Positions 47,509 to 57,305 are shown, numbered from the stretch's first letter. The stretch is DNA of 64,000 nt from Affinundibacterium fentianense (GCF_018139545.1 NZ_JAGSPJ010000003.1:310001-374000), one strand, 5' to 3'. A program made the numbers and translations. Notes: generated from the letters alone by a model not told the origin.

Positions 47509-47831
47509 ATGCACGTTTAATTGGTCAATCCGCTCGCCGGAATGCAAAAAGGCTTTGTCATTGACAAAGCCTTTTTTGTTGCGCAATCTAGCTTAGTAGG
47601 ACTTTAAAAGCTGTGTCAATTGCAACGAGTTTTTGTTAGGTCAGTGATTTTTAAGGCCATTTTCTGAATGCTCAACCTAATTTGAAATAGTTTTCTGATT
47701 AGACTTTCACGGTTATACTTCAGCGCATCGCGGGACGGTCTTTGCAAATAATCGAATAGAAAAACTAAGATTCCGTCACTTGCTTAAAAAATAGTCGCCT
47801 GCGTTTCTATCATTCATATCAAACATTTAGC
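47509..47831. other. Intergenic region between acs and pssA
   Basis: About 320 bases. The first part holds the acs terminator at 47546-47577. The remainder has a possible -10 (TATACT near 47714) without a convincing -35. No gene seen. pssA has no obvious ribosome-binding site. Confidence 0.4.
47546..47577 (+). terminator. Rho-independent terminator of acs
   Basis: AAAAAGGCTTTGTC (47546-47559) pairs perfectly with GACAAAGCCTTTTT (47563-47576) around a 3-base loop, with a continuing T run. It lies 38 bases past the acs stop. Confidence 0.94.
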
Positions 47832-48701
47832 ATGAGTTCAATCAAAAATCGCAAGCCAAAAGGTAGTTTTAAGTTGTTTCCTCGCGGCGCAAGAAAAAAT
47901 GGTGTCGAACAAGGACAATTGAATCTGGCGCCAAATAAGCCAGCACGAGGCATTTATTTATTGCCGAATGCGTTTACGACGGCAGCACTGTTTTGCGGTT
48001 TTTACGCGATTGTCATGGCGATGAATCAGAAATTTGAACACTCTGGCCTAGCAATTTTTATTGCAATGGTGCTCGATAGTTTAGATGGACGTGTTGCGCG
48101 TATGACCAATACGCAAAGCGAATTCGGTGCGCAATACGATAGTCTGTCGGATATGGTGTCGTTTGGAGTCGCTCCCGCTTTGATTGCCTACGAATGGGCA
48201 TTAAAAGGAATGGGAAAGCTAGGTTGGTTAGCTGCGTTTGTTTATTGCGCAGGTGCCGCATTGCGACTCGCTCGTTTCAACGCAAACATTACGGTAGTCG
48301 ATAAACGTTATTTCCAAGGTTTGCCAAGTCCTGCAGCCGCAGCTTTGGTTGCAGGTTTTATTTTGTTAATGGACGATTTGGCGATAGCTGGTACTGATGT
48401 GCGGTGGTTTGCCTGGGGCGTCGCATTGTTTGCCGGTTTGACGATGGTGACTAATGTTCCTTTTTACAGTTTTAAAGATTTAAACTTGAAGCGCTCCGTG
48501 CCCTTCATCGCGCCATTCTTAGTTGTTTTGGCTTATGTTGCGGTCGTGAGCGATCCACCAAAAGTTCTTTTTGGATTGTTTGTTTTGTACGCCTTGTCAG
48601 GTTATGTTCTTCTGCTTTGGCGTTGGCGTAAAGGGCGTCCCGTTAGCCTCATCCAACTCACGTCAGAAAACCATGATGAAGTTGACGACATTAAGAAATA
48701 A
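47832..48701 (+). CDS. pssA: CDP-diacylglycerol-serine O-phosphatidyltransferase
   Basis: Inner-membrane CDP-alcohol phosphotransferase making phosphatidylserine, the precursor of phosphatidylethanolamine. The 289-residue multi-pass protein carries the family motif pattern D-G-x2-A-R-x8-G-x3-D-x3-D (DGRVARMTNTQSEFG, then QYDSLSDMVSFG), the catalytic centre. A hydrophilic basic N-terminus of about 45 residues precedes the membrane region. Betaproteobacterial pssA is typically followed by leuA, as here, though the gap has its own promoter, a hairpin and a leader peptide. The start shows no good ribosome-binding site, so it is somewhat uncertain. Confidence 0.94.
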   Translation: MSSIKNRKPKGSFKLFPRGARKNGVEQGQLNLAPNKPARGIYLLPNAFTTAALFCGFYAIVMAMNQKFEHSGLAIFIAMVLDSLDGRVARMTNTQSEFGAQYDSLSDMVSFGVAPALIAYEWALKGMGKLGWLAAFVYCAGAALRLARFNANITVVDKRYFQGLPSPAAAALVAGFILLMDDLAIAGTDVRWFAWGVALFAGLTMVTNVPFYSFKDLNLKRSVPFIAPFLVVLAYVAVVSDPPKVLFGLFVLYALSGYVLLLWRWRKGRPVSLIQLTSENHDEVDDIKK

Positions 48702-48715
48702 TTGAGGTATTGCAC

Positions 48716-48744
48716 TTGCACTTTGCTGTAATCCCGCTTATAGT
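48716..48744 (+). promoter_or_regulatory. Promoter of the leuA leader transcript
   Basis: TTGCAC (48716-48721), a 17-base spacer and TATAGT (48739-48744) make a near-consensus sigma-70 promoter placed just after the pssA stop. Transcription would start near 48751 and produce a leader of about 310 bases before leuA, long enough for an attenuator. Confidence 0.72.
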
Positions 48745-48793
48745 CTTCTGCATGACATTCCCAACGACGACATTTTTTGCTCAAAAAGCAAAC

Positions 48794-48904
48794 ATGAAAG
48801 CAGATCGCTCTGATCTGCTTTTGTCGTTCGCATTACCAGTTGCTACTATCCTAGCATCTCTACTAGCGCTATCTTTGGCGAATCTACTAGCGCTCGCGCG
48901 CTAA
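48794..48904 (+). CDS. Probable leucine leader peptide upstream of leuA
   Basis: A 36-codon frame, ATG to TAA, about 43 bases after the predicted start of transcription. Twelve of 36 residues are leucine (LLLSFALPVATILASLLALS in one stretch, then LANLLALAR), and six of the leucine codons are CTA, several adjacent or near one another. A 12-base direct repeat, TCTACTAGCGCT, recurs at 48859 and 48883. This is the composition of an amino-acid leader peptide whose translation speed senses charged tRNA-Leu. The weak point is the absence of a clear ribosome-binding site (only an A-rich run before ATG). Its leuA-proximal location supports the call. Confidence 0.7.
   Translation: MKADRSDLLLSFALPVATILASLLALSLANLLALAR
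48797..48822 (+). terminator. Hairpin with short T run inside the leader, possible pssA terminator
   Basis: AAAGCAGATC (48797-48806) pairs perfectly with GATCTGCTTT (48812-48821) around a 5-base loop, with T residues 48819-48822. It could end pssA transcripts. It covers the first codons of the leader peptide, so ribosomes starting there would melt it. The short T run makes it a weak terminator. Confidence 0.55.
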
Positions 48905-48920
48905 ATCTCTCTATCCCACA

Positions 48921-49015
48921 ACTTGAGTAGCCTCTCACCCGTGTGTGTCTTGCAAGGGTTGGAAAAGCCTATTCAAGTCAGCGAGTTTTACTCGACAGGT
49001 TCTTAAATTTTTTTT
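48921..49015 (+). promoter_or_regulatory. Putative transcription attenuator of leuA
   Basis: Two alternative stems share one segment. ACTTGAGTAGCCT (48921-48933), just after the leader stop, can pair with AGCCTATTCAAGT (48966-48978) over 13 positions with one G-U and one mismatch; CACCC/GGGTTG could add an inner stem. The same 48965-48970 segment (AAGCCT, bulged G) can instead pair with AGGTT (48997-49001), enclosing CGAG/CTCG (48982-48994), then eight T residues (49008-49015): a terminator. A stalled ribosome in the Leu codons would favour the first form and read-through into leuA. The terminator stem is short and bulged. Confidence 0.62.
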
Positions 49016-49061
49016 GTTTATTCTAATTTTTCTTTTTATTGCGGTATTTTGGGAGGCAAAC

Positions 49062-50600
49062 ATGGCGGACAAGCTCATTATTTTCGATACAACTTTGCGT
49101 GATGGCGAACAATCTCCTGGCGCATCAATGACGCGCGATGAAAAAGTCAGGATTGCGCGTCAACTGGAGCGTTTGAAAGTCGATGTGATCGAAGCAGGTT
49201 TTGCTGCTGCCTCTCCTGGCGATTTTGAATCGATTAAGGCGATTGCCGCAGCGGTGCGTGAACCAATTATTTGCTCGCTTTCTCGTGCCAATGATAGAGA
49301 TATTTCTCGTGCTGCCGAGGCGCTTGAAAAAGCGCAACGCAAACGTATTCACACCTTCATCGCAACCTCACCATTGCATATGGAAATGAAATTGCGTATG
49401 AGTCCAGATCAAGTGCTTGAGCAGGCAATCCAAGCCGTGCGCTTTGCGCGTCAATTTACAGATGATGTCGAATTTAGCCCGGAGGACGCGAGCCGTTCTG
49501 ATTTTGATTTTCTCTGCCGCGTCATTGAAGCGGTGATTAAAGAAGGTGCAACAACGATCAACTTTGCGGATACGGTCGGCTATGGTGTGCCTGAATTGTA
49601 CGGTAATACTTTGAAACGTTTGCGCGAGACTATACCGAATTCAGATAAGGCAATTTGGTCGGTCCATTGTCATAACGATTTGGGGATGGCTGTGGCCAAC
49701 TCCTTAGCAGGTGTAATGATTGGTGGTGCGCGTCAGGTGGAATGTACGATTAACGGCCTTGGTGAGCGTGCGGGCAATACCGCGCTCGAAGAAATCGTGA
49801 TGGCTGTACGTACGCGTAAAGATCACTTTAATCTCGATATCGGTATTGATACCACACAGATCGTGGCAACCTCAAAAATGGTGTCGCAAATCACTGGCTT
49901 TGCTGTGCAGCCGAACAAGGCGATCGTTGGTGCCAATGCATTTGCCCATGCCTCAGGTATTCATCAAGATGGTATTTTGAAGGCGCGCAATACCTATGAA
50001 ATTATGCGCGCAGAAGACGTCGGTTGGAGCGCAAATAAAATCGTTCTGGGTAAACTCTCTGGCCGTAACGCATTCAAACAACGTTTGCAAGAATTAGGCA
50101 TCGCATTGGAGTCTGAAACTGAGGTGAATGCAGCATTCGCAAGATTTAAAGATTTGGCAGACAAAAAAGCGGAAATCTTTGATGAAGATATTATGGCTGT
50201 GGTCGCGGAAGAGGAACATTCGCACGACGCCGATCACTATCGCTTGGTCTCGATTAGTCAGCATTCTGAAACGGGTGAGCGCTCGTCAGCAGTGGTCGTG
50301 ATGACGATTGGTGATCGCGAAAAATCTTGTATTGCGCAAGGTAATGGTGCGGTAGACGCGATTGTGAATGCGATCGAATCGGAAGTGAAGAGTGAAGCGG
50401 AATTGTTGCTGTTCTCGATTAATGCGATTACAGCGGGTACGCAATCCCAAGGTGAAGTGACGATACGGCTGAGTAAAGCAGGGCGTATTGTCAATGGTGT
50501 AGGTGCCGATCCTGATATCGTAGTAGCTTCCGCCAAGGCTTATATTTCGGCCTTAAATAAATTGCATTCTAAGGTTGAGAAGTTAAATCCGCAGATTTGA
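49062..50600 (+). CDS. leuA: 2-isopropylmalate synthase
   Basis: Committing enzyme of leucine synthesis: condenses acetyl-CoA with 2-oxoisovalerate, feedback-inhibited by leucine. The 512-residue protein has the catalytic [15 protein letters not shown] at the N-terminus, [14 protein letters not shown] (metal His-x-His), [16 protein letters not shown], and the C-terminal LeuA allosteric domain (about 390-512). GGGAGG six bases before ATG 49062 is a strong ribosome-binding site. The leader peptide and attenuator lie just upstream. No leuBCD genes are in the window. Longer frames from 48945 are excluded by this start. Confidence 0.97.
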   Translation: MADKLIIFDTTLRDGEQSPGASMTRDEKVRIARQLERLKVDVIEAGFAAASPGDFESIKAIAAAVREPIICSLSRANDRDISRAAEALEKAQRKRIHTFIATSPLHMEMKLRMSPDQVLEQAIQAVRFARQFTDDVEFSPEDASRSDFDFLCRVIEAVIKEGATTINFADTVGYGVPELYGNTLKRLRETIPNSDKAIWSVHCHNDLGMAVANSLAGVMIGGARQVECTINGLGERAGNTALEEIVMAVRTRKDHFNLDIGIDTTQIVATSKMVSQITGFAVQPNKAIVGANAFAHASGIHQDGILKARNTYEIMRAEDVGWSANKIVLGKLSGRNAFKQRLQELGIALESETEVNAAFARFKDLADKKAEIFDEDIMAVVAEEEHSHDADHYRLVSISQHSETGERSSAVVVMTIGDREKSCIAQGNGAVDAIVNAIESEVKSEAELLLFSINAITAGTQSQGEVTIRLSKAGRIVNGVGADPDIVVASAKAYISALNKLHSKVEKLNPQI

Positions 50601-50696
50601 AAATTATTGGTCGAATTAGGATAATTTGTTGAAACGATGGGGTGAGGTGATTTCGTACGTATACTTCGCGTAAAGGGAATCATTTCATGTCTTGCC

Positions 50697-50726
50697 TTGA
50701 GTTCTCCCTGTTTTTCATGCTATAGT
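50697..50726 (+). promoter_or_regulatory. rpsO promoter
   Basis: TTGAGT (50697-50702), an 18-base spacer and TATAGT (50721-50726) give a plausible sigma-70 promoter about 100 bases before rpsO. The leader then has the small hairpin CATCAA/TTGATG near 50735-50749; S15 represses its own translation in other bacteria, but no such site can be demonstrated here. Confidence 0.6.
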
Positions 50727-50829
50727 CGCGGTCTCATCAAATTTTGATGGGATTTGTTAATGTAAATTCACGATATCGATGGTCTTGGTGTAAATCCTCA
50801 CTCTTGATATCGCATGTAAAGGAAATAAG

Positions 50830-51099
50830 ATGTCTATCGAAAAAAGTGCAAAAGCCGCCATCGTTGCGGATAATGCCCGTGGTCAAAACGACACAGGTTC
50901 TCCAGAAGTGCAAGTCGCTTTGTTGACTGCACGTATCAATGACTTGAACGGTCACTTCAAAGCTCACCTCAAGGATCATCATTCACGTCGTGGTCTGATT
51001 ATGATGGTTAATCGCCGTAAGAGTTTGTTGTCTTATTTGAAAAAGAAAGACTTGAACCGTTATCGTTCATTGATCGAAAAACTCGGCTTGCGTAAGTAA
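50830..51099 (+). CDS. rpsO: 30S ribosomal protein S15
   Basis: Primary 16S rRNA-binding protein that organises the platform of the small subunit. The 89-residue protein has the normal length and signatures: [24 protein letters not shown], then [24 protein letters not shown] and [24 protein letters not shown] precedes the ATG. A hairpin follows, and pnp begins about 270 bases downstream, the conserved rpsO-pnp order. Confidence 0.98.
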   Translation: MSIEKSAKAAIVADNARGQNDTGSPEVQVALLTARINDLNGHFKAHLKDHHSRRGLIMMVNRRKSLLSYLKKKDLNRYRSLIEKLGLRK

Positions 51100-51145
51100 T
51101 CTATTCGTCAGAATATTTTGCTGAGCCTAGCAAGAAATTAAAGTG

Positions 51146-51181
51146 AAAAGCCTGCGTCAGTGTTGCTGTCGCAGGCTTTTT
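51146..51181 (+). terminator. Terminator between rpsO and pnp
   Basis: AAAAGCCTGCG (51146-51156) pairs with CGCAGGCTTTT (51170-51180) around a 13-base loop, followed by one further T. As in other bacteria, part of the transcription may read through into pnp. Confidence 0.85.
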
Positions 51182-51373
51182 GCCTTTAAGTTGTCATAAT
51201 TTGCGTAAAAAATTGTGGCATGGTTAGAAGTAAGAGCGAACATTTTGCAAAAAAATACGTTGTTGTGAGATGCTTGTGAAGTAGGGCGATGCAGTGTGGA
51301 TCGCATGTGGTGAGGTGAACGACAGCGCCTGGAAATCTGTCGGCAATAGCAGTAAATAGTGAAAGGACACATT

Positions 51374-53524
51374 GTGTTTAATAAAGTTACAAAATCATTC
51401 CAATATGGTCAACATACAGTGACATTGGAGACAGGTGAAATCGCACGTCAAGCGTCTGGTGCGGTAATGGTATCGATTGAAGATACTGTGGTATTGGCAA
51501 CCGTTGTTGCAAAAAAAGATGCAAAGCCAGGTCAAGACTTTTTCCCATTGACCGTGGATTACATGGAGAAGAGTTATGCGGCGGGTCGCATTCCTGGTGG
51601 CTTCTTCAAGCGTGAAGGTCGTCCTTCAGAAAAAGAAACTTTGACTTCACGTTTGATTGATCGTCCGATCCGTCCATTGTTCCCAGAGGGATATTTGAAC
51701 GAAGTGCAGGTGATTGTGCACGTCTTGTCAGTCAATCCTGAAATTGATCCAGATATCGCGTCGATGATTGGTGCATCTGCGGCGATCTGCTTGTCAGGTA
51801 TTCCATTTAACGGCCCAGTTGGTGCGGCACGTGTGGGTTATATCGATGGACAATATGTATTGAACCCAACTGCGACACAATTGAAATCCTCCGCGATGGA
51901 TTTGGTGGTGGCTGGTACAGAATCAGCAGTGTTGATGGTGGAATCAGAAGCGCAACAATTGTCTGAAGAAGTGATGTTGGGTGCGGTCGTGTATGGTCAT
52001 ACACAGATGAAGGCCGTGATTGATGCGATTCATGATTTGGTGAGTGAAGGTGGTAAGCCTGAAGTTGAATGGGCGCCAGCGCCAAAGAACGAGCCTTTGA
52101 TTGCTGCTGTGACTGCAGTTGCTGAGCCTTTGCTGCGTTCTGCTTATCAAATTAAAGAAAAACAAGCGCGTACTGAGCAATTGAAAGCAGCAAGTGCAGC
52201 AGTCTCCGCTGCTTTGGCTGAGCAAGCCGCTGCAGCTGGCGTTGATGCGCCTGATTCCGCTGAAGTTGGCAATATCATGTTTGACTTGGAATCTAAAATT
52301 GTACGTTCTCAAATTTTGGATGGCGAGCCACGTATCGATGGTCGTGATACGCGCACTGTACGTCCAATCACGATTCGCACTGGCGTATTGCCACGTACCC
52401 ACGGTACTGCATTGTTCACTCGCGGTGAAACACAAGCCTTGGTAATCGCAACTTTAGGTACTTCGCGTGACGAGCAAAAGATTGATGCTTTGATGGGTGA
52501 ATACTCTGATCGCTTCATGTTGCATTACAACATGCCTCCGTTTGCAACTGGTGAAACTGGTCGTGTTGGTACACCTAAGCGTCGTGAAATTGGTCATGGC
52601 CGTTTAGCGAAACGTGCGTTGCAGGCAGCATTGCCAGCGCCAGAAGATTTTAGTTACTCAGTGCGTTTGGTTTCTGAAATTACTGAGTCAAATGGCTCAT
52701 CTTCGATGGCGTCTGTTTGCGGTGGTTGCTTGGCGTTGATGGATGCGGGTGTGCCGATGAAATCGCATGTAGCAGGTATTGCGATGGGCTTGATTAAAGA
52801 AGGTAATAAGTTTGCTGTCTTGACTGATATCTTGGGTGATGAAGATCATCTTGGCGATATGGACTTTAAAGTCGCTGGTACTGCAGAGGGTATCACTGCA
52901 TTGCAGATGGATATCAAAATTCAAGGTATTACCAAAGAAATCATGCAAGTCGCTTTGGCGCAAGCCAAAGAAGGTCGCGATCATATTCTCGGTGAAATGC
53001 AAAAAGCAGTTCCAGTTGGTAAGGTGGAATTGTCTGACTTCGCACCACGCCTGATTACAATTAAGATCAATCCAGAAAAAATCCGTGATGTGATCGGTAA
53101 GGGTGGTGCCGTTATTCGTGCATTAACGGAAGAAACTGGTACACAAATCGATATTAGCGATGAAGGTGTGGTAACGATCGCTTCAGTTGATGCGGCAGCG
53201 GGTCAAGAAGCGAAGCGTCGTATCGAAGAATTGACGGCAGAGGTTGAAGTCGGCAAGATCTATGAAGGTACTGTATTGAAGTTGTTGGACTTCGGTGCGA
53301 TCGTACAAATCATGCCGGGTAAAGACGGTTTATTGCACATCAGTCAAATTGCGAATGAGCGCGTGAATGCGGTTGCTGACTACCTTAAAGAGGGTCAGCA
53401 AGTTCGCGTTAAGGTTTTGGAAACCGATGATCGTGGTCGCTTTAAACTGTCAATGAAAGCCGCAGCGGAACCAGTTGCACCTGCAGTTGAGTCTGCTAGC
53501 ACAGATGCGACACCTGAGGCTTGA
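51374..53524 (+). CDS. pnp: Polyribonucleotide nucleotidyltransferase
   Basis: PNPase degrades RNA phosphorolytically from the 3' end and is part of the RNA degradosome. From GTG 51374 the protein has 716 residues, the normal length, with the family start [11 protein letters not shown]. Two RNase PH-type core domains are followed by KH ([16 protein letters not shown], near 555-570) and S1 ([20 protein letters not shown], near 620). AAAGGA six bases upstream of this GTG decides the start over the GTG at 51359. The gene ends at a strong terminator. It is typically under autogenous control at the mRNA leader. Confidence 0.96.
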   Translation: MFNKVTKSFQYGQHTVTLETGEIARQASGAVMVSIEDTVVLATVVAKKDAKPGQDFFPLTVDYMEKSYAAGRIPGGFFKREGRPSEKETLTSRLIDRPIRPLFPEGYLNEVQVIVHVLSVNPEIDPDIASMIGASAAICLSGIPFNGPVGAARVGYIDGQYVLNPTATQLKSSAMDLVVAGTESAVLMVESEAQQLSEEVMLGAVVYGHTQMKAVIDAIHDLVSEGGKPEVEWAPAPKNEPLIAAVTAVAEPLLRSAYQIKEKQARTEQLKAASAAVSAALAEQAAAAGVDAPDSAEVGNIMFDLESKIVRSQILDGEPRIDGRDTRTVRPITIRTGVLPRTHGTALFTRGETQALVIATLGTSRDEQKIDALMGEYSDRFMLHYNMPPFATGETGRVGTPKRREIGHGRLAKRALQAALPAPEDFSYSVRLVSEITESNGSSSMASVCGGCLALMDAGVPMKSHVAGIAMGLIKEGNKFAVLTDILGDEDHLGDMDFKVAGTAEGITALQMDIKIQGITKEIMQVALAQAKEGRDHILGEMQKAVPVGKVELSDFAPRLITIKINPEKIRDVIGKGGAVIRALTEETGTQIDISDEGVVTIASVDAAAGQEAKRRIEELTAEVEVGKIYEGTVLKLLDFGAIVQIMPGKDGLLHISQIANERVNAVADYLKEGQQVRVKVLETDDRGRFKLSMKAAAEPVAPAVESASTDATPEA

Positions 53525-53600
53525 TTTGTAGTTTTGTTAAGTTAATAGCTTGAGATCGCTGTTGCTTAAAGGGTGTTTATGATCCAGTAAGCAATAAGAT

Positions 53601-53635
53601 AAGCCGCTCGTAGTCACCTGCGAGCGGCTTTTTTT
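53601..53635 (+). terminator. Rho-independent terminator of pnp
   Basis: AAGCCGCTCG (53601-53610) pairs perfectly with CGAGCGGCTT (53621-53630) around a 10-base loop and is followed by a T run to 53635. It lies about 77 bases after the pnp stop. Confidence 0.94.
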
Positions 53636-53722
53636 GTCTCAAGTGCGGTCACATGGTCAGGATTTGTGATTTGTTTTGTTGATGATTGGTTTGATTTTTT
53701 TTGATAAATGGATCTTGAAAAT

Positions 53723-54700
53723 ATGCGAGCAATCGAAATTACGAGCTACGGTGGGCCAGAGGTCTTGCATGAATGCACGCGCGACATTCCTATTGCGGGC
53801 GTGGGAGAGGTCCTGATCCGTGTTGCTGCTGCTGGAGTTAATCGCCCTGACGTATTGCAACGTATGGGTCATTATCCTGTCCCTAAAGGGGCATCTGATT
53901 TGCCAGGACTTGAAATTGCAGGTGAGATTGTTGGTGGTGACTTAACAGGTGGTCAGCATAGGTTGGGTGACTATGTGTGCGCATTGGTGCAGGGAGGTGG
54001 CTACGCTGAATATTGTGTTGCACCCGTCGGACAATGCTTGCCGGTACCAAAAGGATTGAGTTTGATTGAGGCCGCGTCATTACCTGAAACCTATTTTACC
54101 GTCTGGTCGAATATTTTCGAGCGAGGTGGATTGCGTCCGGGTGAAACTTTGCTGGTTCATGGTGGTGCATCTGGGATAGGAGTTGCTGCGATTCAAATGG
54201 CAAATGCATTTGGTGCAAAGGTATTTGCGACCGTCGGTTCGGACGAAAAGCGACGTGCGGTCGAAGCTTTCGGGGCTAAACGAGGGGTCAATTATCAAAA
54301 TGAAGAATTTCAAGACGTAATTATGGTGGAAACCCAATCTCGAGGTGTCGATCTTATACTTGATATGGTTGCAGGTAAATATTTGACCCGCAATCTTAGC
54401 GTGCTCGCGGATGATGGTAGATTGGTAATTATTGGGCTGATGGGTGGAGCGAAAGCTGAACTGGATATGGGGCAGGTCCTGAGGCGTCGTTTGCACATTA
54501 CCGGTTCGACATTGAGGGCTCGTGATGTGGAATTTAAAGCTCAGATCGTTCATGCATTGCGCGAGAAGATTTGGCCCCTATTGGAGAATGCCACAATTAG
54601 ACCTGTGATCCATCATGTCTTTCCTTTGCATGAGGCTGCACGGGCGCACGCTGAGATGGAGGCGGGGCACCACATTGGAAAGTTGGTTCTGGAAATTTGA
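53723..54700 (+). CDS. NAD(P)H-quinone oxidoreductase, PIG3-like (MDR superfamily)
   Basis: A 325-residue medium-chain reductase of the zinc-free quinone-reductase branch. Signatures are the opening MRAIEITSYGGPEVL, RVAAAGVNRPDVLQRMG, the nucleotide-binding LLVHGGASGIGVAAIQMANAFGAK (about 135-155) and C-terminal HHIGKLVLEI. The substrate is unknown; members act on quinones or enones with NADPH. ATG 53723 matches family N-termini; ATG 53708 would add five residues, and neither has a strong ribosome-binding site. No partner genes are evident; tpiA follows after 170 bases. Confidence 0.9.
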   Translation: MRAIEITSYGGPEVLHECTRDIPIAGVGEVLIRVAAAGVNRPDVLQRMGHYPVPKGASDLPGLEIAGEIVGGDLTGGQHRLGDYVCALVQGGGYAEYCVAPVGQCLPVPKGLSLIEAASLPETYFTVWSNIFERGGLRPGETLLVHGGASGIGVAAIQMANAFGAKVFATVGSDEKRRAVEAFGAKRGVNYQNEEFQDVIMVETQSRGVDLILDMVAGKYLTRNLSVLADDGRLVIIGLMGGAKAELDMGQVLRRRLHITGSTLRARDVEFKAQIVHALREKIWPLLENATIRPVIHHVFPLHEAARAHAEMEAGHHIGKLVLEI

Positions 54701-54870
54701 TAATCCTGCTCGTTAAATTGAAAATCGTCGCGAGTTGAGATATGAAGAGTTTTTAAACTTACTGGAGTTTTAAGCGGTATCTGTCGTAATCGGGCTGAAA
54801 CATTGTCTTGAAAATTGACCCCCTACGCTCTGGCACGATACAATAGAGAGTTAATAAAATTTTGAACCTT

Positions 54871-55626
54871 ATGGCAAACCTGCGACGAACATTAATAGCC
54901 GGAAATTGGAAAATGAACGGTAATCTAGCGGCAAATTCCAGCTTGCTCAGTGAATTATTGGCTGCGCCAATTGATTCTGAGAATGAGGTGTTGGTTTGCG
55001 TGCCGTCATTGTATATTTCGCAATGCGCCTCTGTACTGGCAAAGACATCAATCGGTTATGGTGCTCAAGATGTATCTGCGCATCAGTCGGGTGCGTACAC
55101 TGGTGAAGTTTCTTCGGCAATGTTGGCTGATTTTTCATGTCAATATGTAATCGTCGGTCATTCAGAGCGGCGTGCGTATCATCACGAATCGAACGATTTG
55201 GTCGCGCAAAAGGCATTGCAAGCTTTGCGTTCGAATATTTGTCCGATCGTGTGTGTGGGGGAGACTCTTGAGCAGCGTGAGGCTGGAAAAACGAATGAGG
55301 TTGTCATTACACAGTTGCGTGCAGTGATGGATGTCTTGGATGATGGCGCGTTGGCACGGATTGTCGTTGCTTATGAGCCAGTTTGGGCAATTGGGACAGG
55401 AAAGACAGCGACTCCTGCAATGGCGCAAGAGGTTCATGCTGTTTTGCGTTTAACACTCGCTGAGCGCAGTGTGTTTGCATCTGACAAGGTTAGGATTTTA
55501 TATGGCGGTAGTATGAAGCCAGATAATGCGAAAGAGTTACTCGCGATGCCGGATATTGATGGAGGTCTAATTGGTGGCGCCTCTTTGAAGTCGGGAGATT
55601 TTTTGGCAATTATTAACGCGGCCTAA
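54871..55626 (+). CDS. tpiA: Triosephosphate isomerase
   Basis: Glycolytic enzyme interconverting dihydroxyacetone phosphate and glyceraldehyde-3-phosphate. The 251-residue TIM barrel has AGNWKMNG (substrate Asn and catalytic Lys), IVGHSERR (catalytic His), and [11 protein letters not shown] (catalytic Glu and flexible loop), and closes with the phosphate-binding [10 protein letters not shown] and [12 protein letters not shown] 54871 fits the family start [14 protein letters not shown]; a TTG at 54862 is an alternative. It is followed by secG, 99 bases on, a conserved pairing. Confidence 0.97.
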   Translation: MANLRRTLIAGNWKMNGNLAANSSLLSELLAAPIDSENEVLVCVPSLYISQCASVLAKTSIGYGAQDVSAHQSGAYTGEVSSAMLADFSCQYVIVGHSERRAYHHESNDLVAQKALQALRSNICPIVCVGETLEQREAGKTNEVVITQLRAVMDVLDDGALARIVVAYEPVWAIGTGKTATPAMAQEVHAVLRLTLAERSVFASDKVRILYGGSMKPDNAKELLAMPDIDGGLIGGASLKSGDFLAIINAA

Positions 55627-55725
55627 TTTGCGATCTCGGTAGGGGGTCGGGATGTGAGTGATGGAAAGTGGTTAATTGCTTTTGAAGTGATTTTGTAAAA
55701 GTTAATTTTTGATTGGATGTGTTAA

Positions 55726-56109
55726 ATGAATAGCTCTTTGTCTACAGTGGTAATGATAGTGCAGGTAATTTCGGCTCTAGTGATCGTGGGATTGGTGTTG
55801 TTGCAGCATGGTAAAGGCGCGGATATGGGAGCTTCTTTTGGGTCTGGTGCGTCGGGTAGCTTGTTTGGTGCGACAGGATCTTCAAATTTTTTATCAAAGT
55901 CGACAGCGGTTGCGGTTGCGGTGTTTTTTGTTGCGACGTTGATTTTGACTTCTTTCGGCGCGAATAAGGCTCCTTCAGTGGGTGTGATGGATAATTTGCC
56001 TGCTAAGGCGGTGCAGTCAAGTTCTGCAGCTGCATCGACTGCAACTTCTGCTGCGGTAGTAGGCTCGGCATCGAGTGCAGCAAGCCAAACAAGTGAAATC
56101 CCTAAATAA
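55726..56109 (+). CDS. secG: Preprotein translocase subunit SecG
   Basis: Small accessory subunit of the SecYEG channel. The 127-residue protein has two transmembrane helices (VVMIVQVISALVIVGLVLL and the second after the glycine-rich GADMGASFGSGASGSLFGATG region, AVAVAVFFVATLILTSF), the SecG pattern. The C-terminus is a Ser/Ala-rich tail. The position tpiA-secG-tRNA-Leu-nuo is standard for the group. The ribosome-binding site is weak. Confidence 0.95.
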   Translation: MNSSLSTVVMIVQVISALVIVGLVLLQHGKGADMGASFGSGASGSLFGATGSSNFLSKSTAVAVAVFFVATLILTSFGANKAPSVGVMDNLPAKAVQSSSAAASTATSAAVVGSASSAASQTSEIPK

Positions 56110-56204
56110 ATTAATCTAGATTAAGAAGTTCGGCAAAAAAATCTTGAATTACTGCAATTGTGCGTTGAACAATTGAGCTGAAACGAGTACAATGCTGGGC
56201 TTAT

Positions 56205-56289
56205 GCCGACGTGGTGAAATTGGTAGACACGCTATCTTGAGGGGGTAGTGGCGAAAGCTGTACGAGTTCGAGTCTCGTCGTCGGCACCA
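56205..56289 (+). tRNA. tRNA-Leu (GAG)
   Basis: GCCGACG (56205-56211) closes against CGTCGGC (56279-56285), followed by discriminator A and encoded CCA. The anticodon stem CTATC/GGTAG frames the loop TTGAGGG, anticodon GAG at 56239-56241. A variable arm typical of tRNA-Leu follows, and TTCGAGT marks the T loop. It decodes CUC and CUU. Confidence 0.97.
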
Positions 56290-56416
56290 AAGAATAAGTC
56301 AAGCTGTTCTGCTTGATTTGATCGAGGAAGTGGTTGCGAAAAAAAGTTTGAATTGAGCAATCACTCAAGCATGCAATTAACATCTCAATGTTGCGTTTTT
56401 ATACGGATAAGCTAAC

Positions 56417-56776
56417 GTGAACCTCGAAAACTATTTCCCAGTTCTTCTCTTTATTTTGGTTGGTATTGCGGTTGGGGTTGTGCCGCAAGTTTTGGGGCGT
56501 ATCCTTGCGCCGCATCGGCCTGATAGTCAAAAAATCTCTGCTTACGAATGTGGTTTTGAAGCCTTCGAGGATGCGCGTATGAAGTTTGACGTGCGCTATT
56601 ACCTCGTTGCGATTTTATTTATTTTGTTCGACCTCGAAACTGCTTTCTTCTTTCCATGGGCTGTGTCTATGAAGGAGTTGGGGTGGACTGGTTTCTTGGT
56701 GATGTTGGGATTCATCTTGGAATTTGCGGTCGGTTTTTGGTATATCTGGAAAAAGGGCGCACTCGATTGGGAGTGA
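56417..56776 (+). CDS. nuoA: NADH-quinone oxidoreductase subunit A
   Basis: Membrane subunit of complex I. The 119-residue protein has three hydrophobic helices and the family signature [34 protein letters not shown] (about 30-65 in two parts), which includes the conserved Glu-Cys-Gly. The start is GTG 56417 with only a weak GGAT upstream. It begins the nuo cluster, about 130 bases after tRNA-Leu; nuoB follows 17 bases later. Confidence 0.97.
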   Translation: MNLENYFPVLLFILVGIAVGVVPQVLGRILAPHRPDSQKISAYECGFEAFEDARMKFDVRYYLVAILFILFDLETAFFFPWAVSMKELGWTGFLVMLGFILEFAVGFWYIWKKGALDWE

Positions 56777-56793
56777 CCTCATAGGAAAAGCTT

Positions 56794-57270
56794 ATGTCAA
56801 TTGAAGGCGTATTAAGCGAAGGCTTTGTTACCACTAGTTTGGACAAGCTAATCAACTGGACACAAACCGGTTCGATGTGGCCAATGACGTTTGGTTTGGC
56901 TTGTTGTGCGGTTGAGATGATGCATGCTGGTTGTTCTCGCTATGATCTGGATCGTTTTGGGGTGGTATTTCGTCCATCTCCACGTCAGTCTGATGTCATG
57001 ATTGTTGCTGGTACTTTGTGCAATAAGATGGCGCCAGCGCTACGCAAAGTTTATGACCAAATGGCAGAGCCGCGCTGGGTTGTTTCTATGGGTTCCTGTG
57101 CGAATGGCGGCGGTTATTATCATTATTCTTATTCTGTTGTGCGAGGTTGTGATCGCATTGTTCCAGTCGATATTTATGTCCCAGGGTGTCCTCCTACCGC
57201 TGAGGCGCTGATTTACGGAATTATTCAGTTGCAAAATAAGATCAAACGTACGAATACCATCGCTCGTTAA
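56794..57270 (+). CDS. nuoB: NADH-quinone oxidoreductase subunit B
   Basis: Peripheral-arm subunit that carries the terminal cluster N2 and gives electrons to quinone. The 158-residue protein has the cluster motif CCAVEMM near the N-terminus, [12 protein letters not shown] and the [10 protein letters not shown] segment, giving the four cysteine ligands. AGGAAAAG precedes the ATG. It forms part of the conserved nuoABCD run. Confidence 0.98.
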   Translation: MSIEGVLSEGFVTTSLDKLINWTQTGSMWPMTFGLACCAVEMMHAGCSRYDLDRFGVVFRPSPRQSDVMIVAGTLCNKMAPALRKVYDQMAEPRWVVSMGSCANGGGYYHYSYSVVRGCDRIVPVDIYVPGCPPTAEALIYGIIQLQNKIKRTNTIAR

Positions 57271-57305
57271 TCGCCTCGATTGAGAAATCTACAAAATTAA
57301 GCAAA

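Noticed and set aside
48859..48894. 12-base direct repeat TCTACTAGCGCT as a CRISPR or transposon scar
   Set aside because: Both copies fall in frame within the leucine-rich leader peptide and are explained by repeated Leu-Leu-Ala codons.
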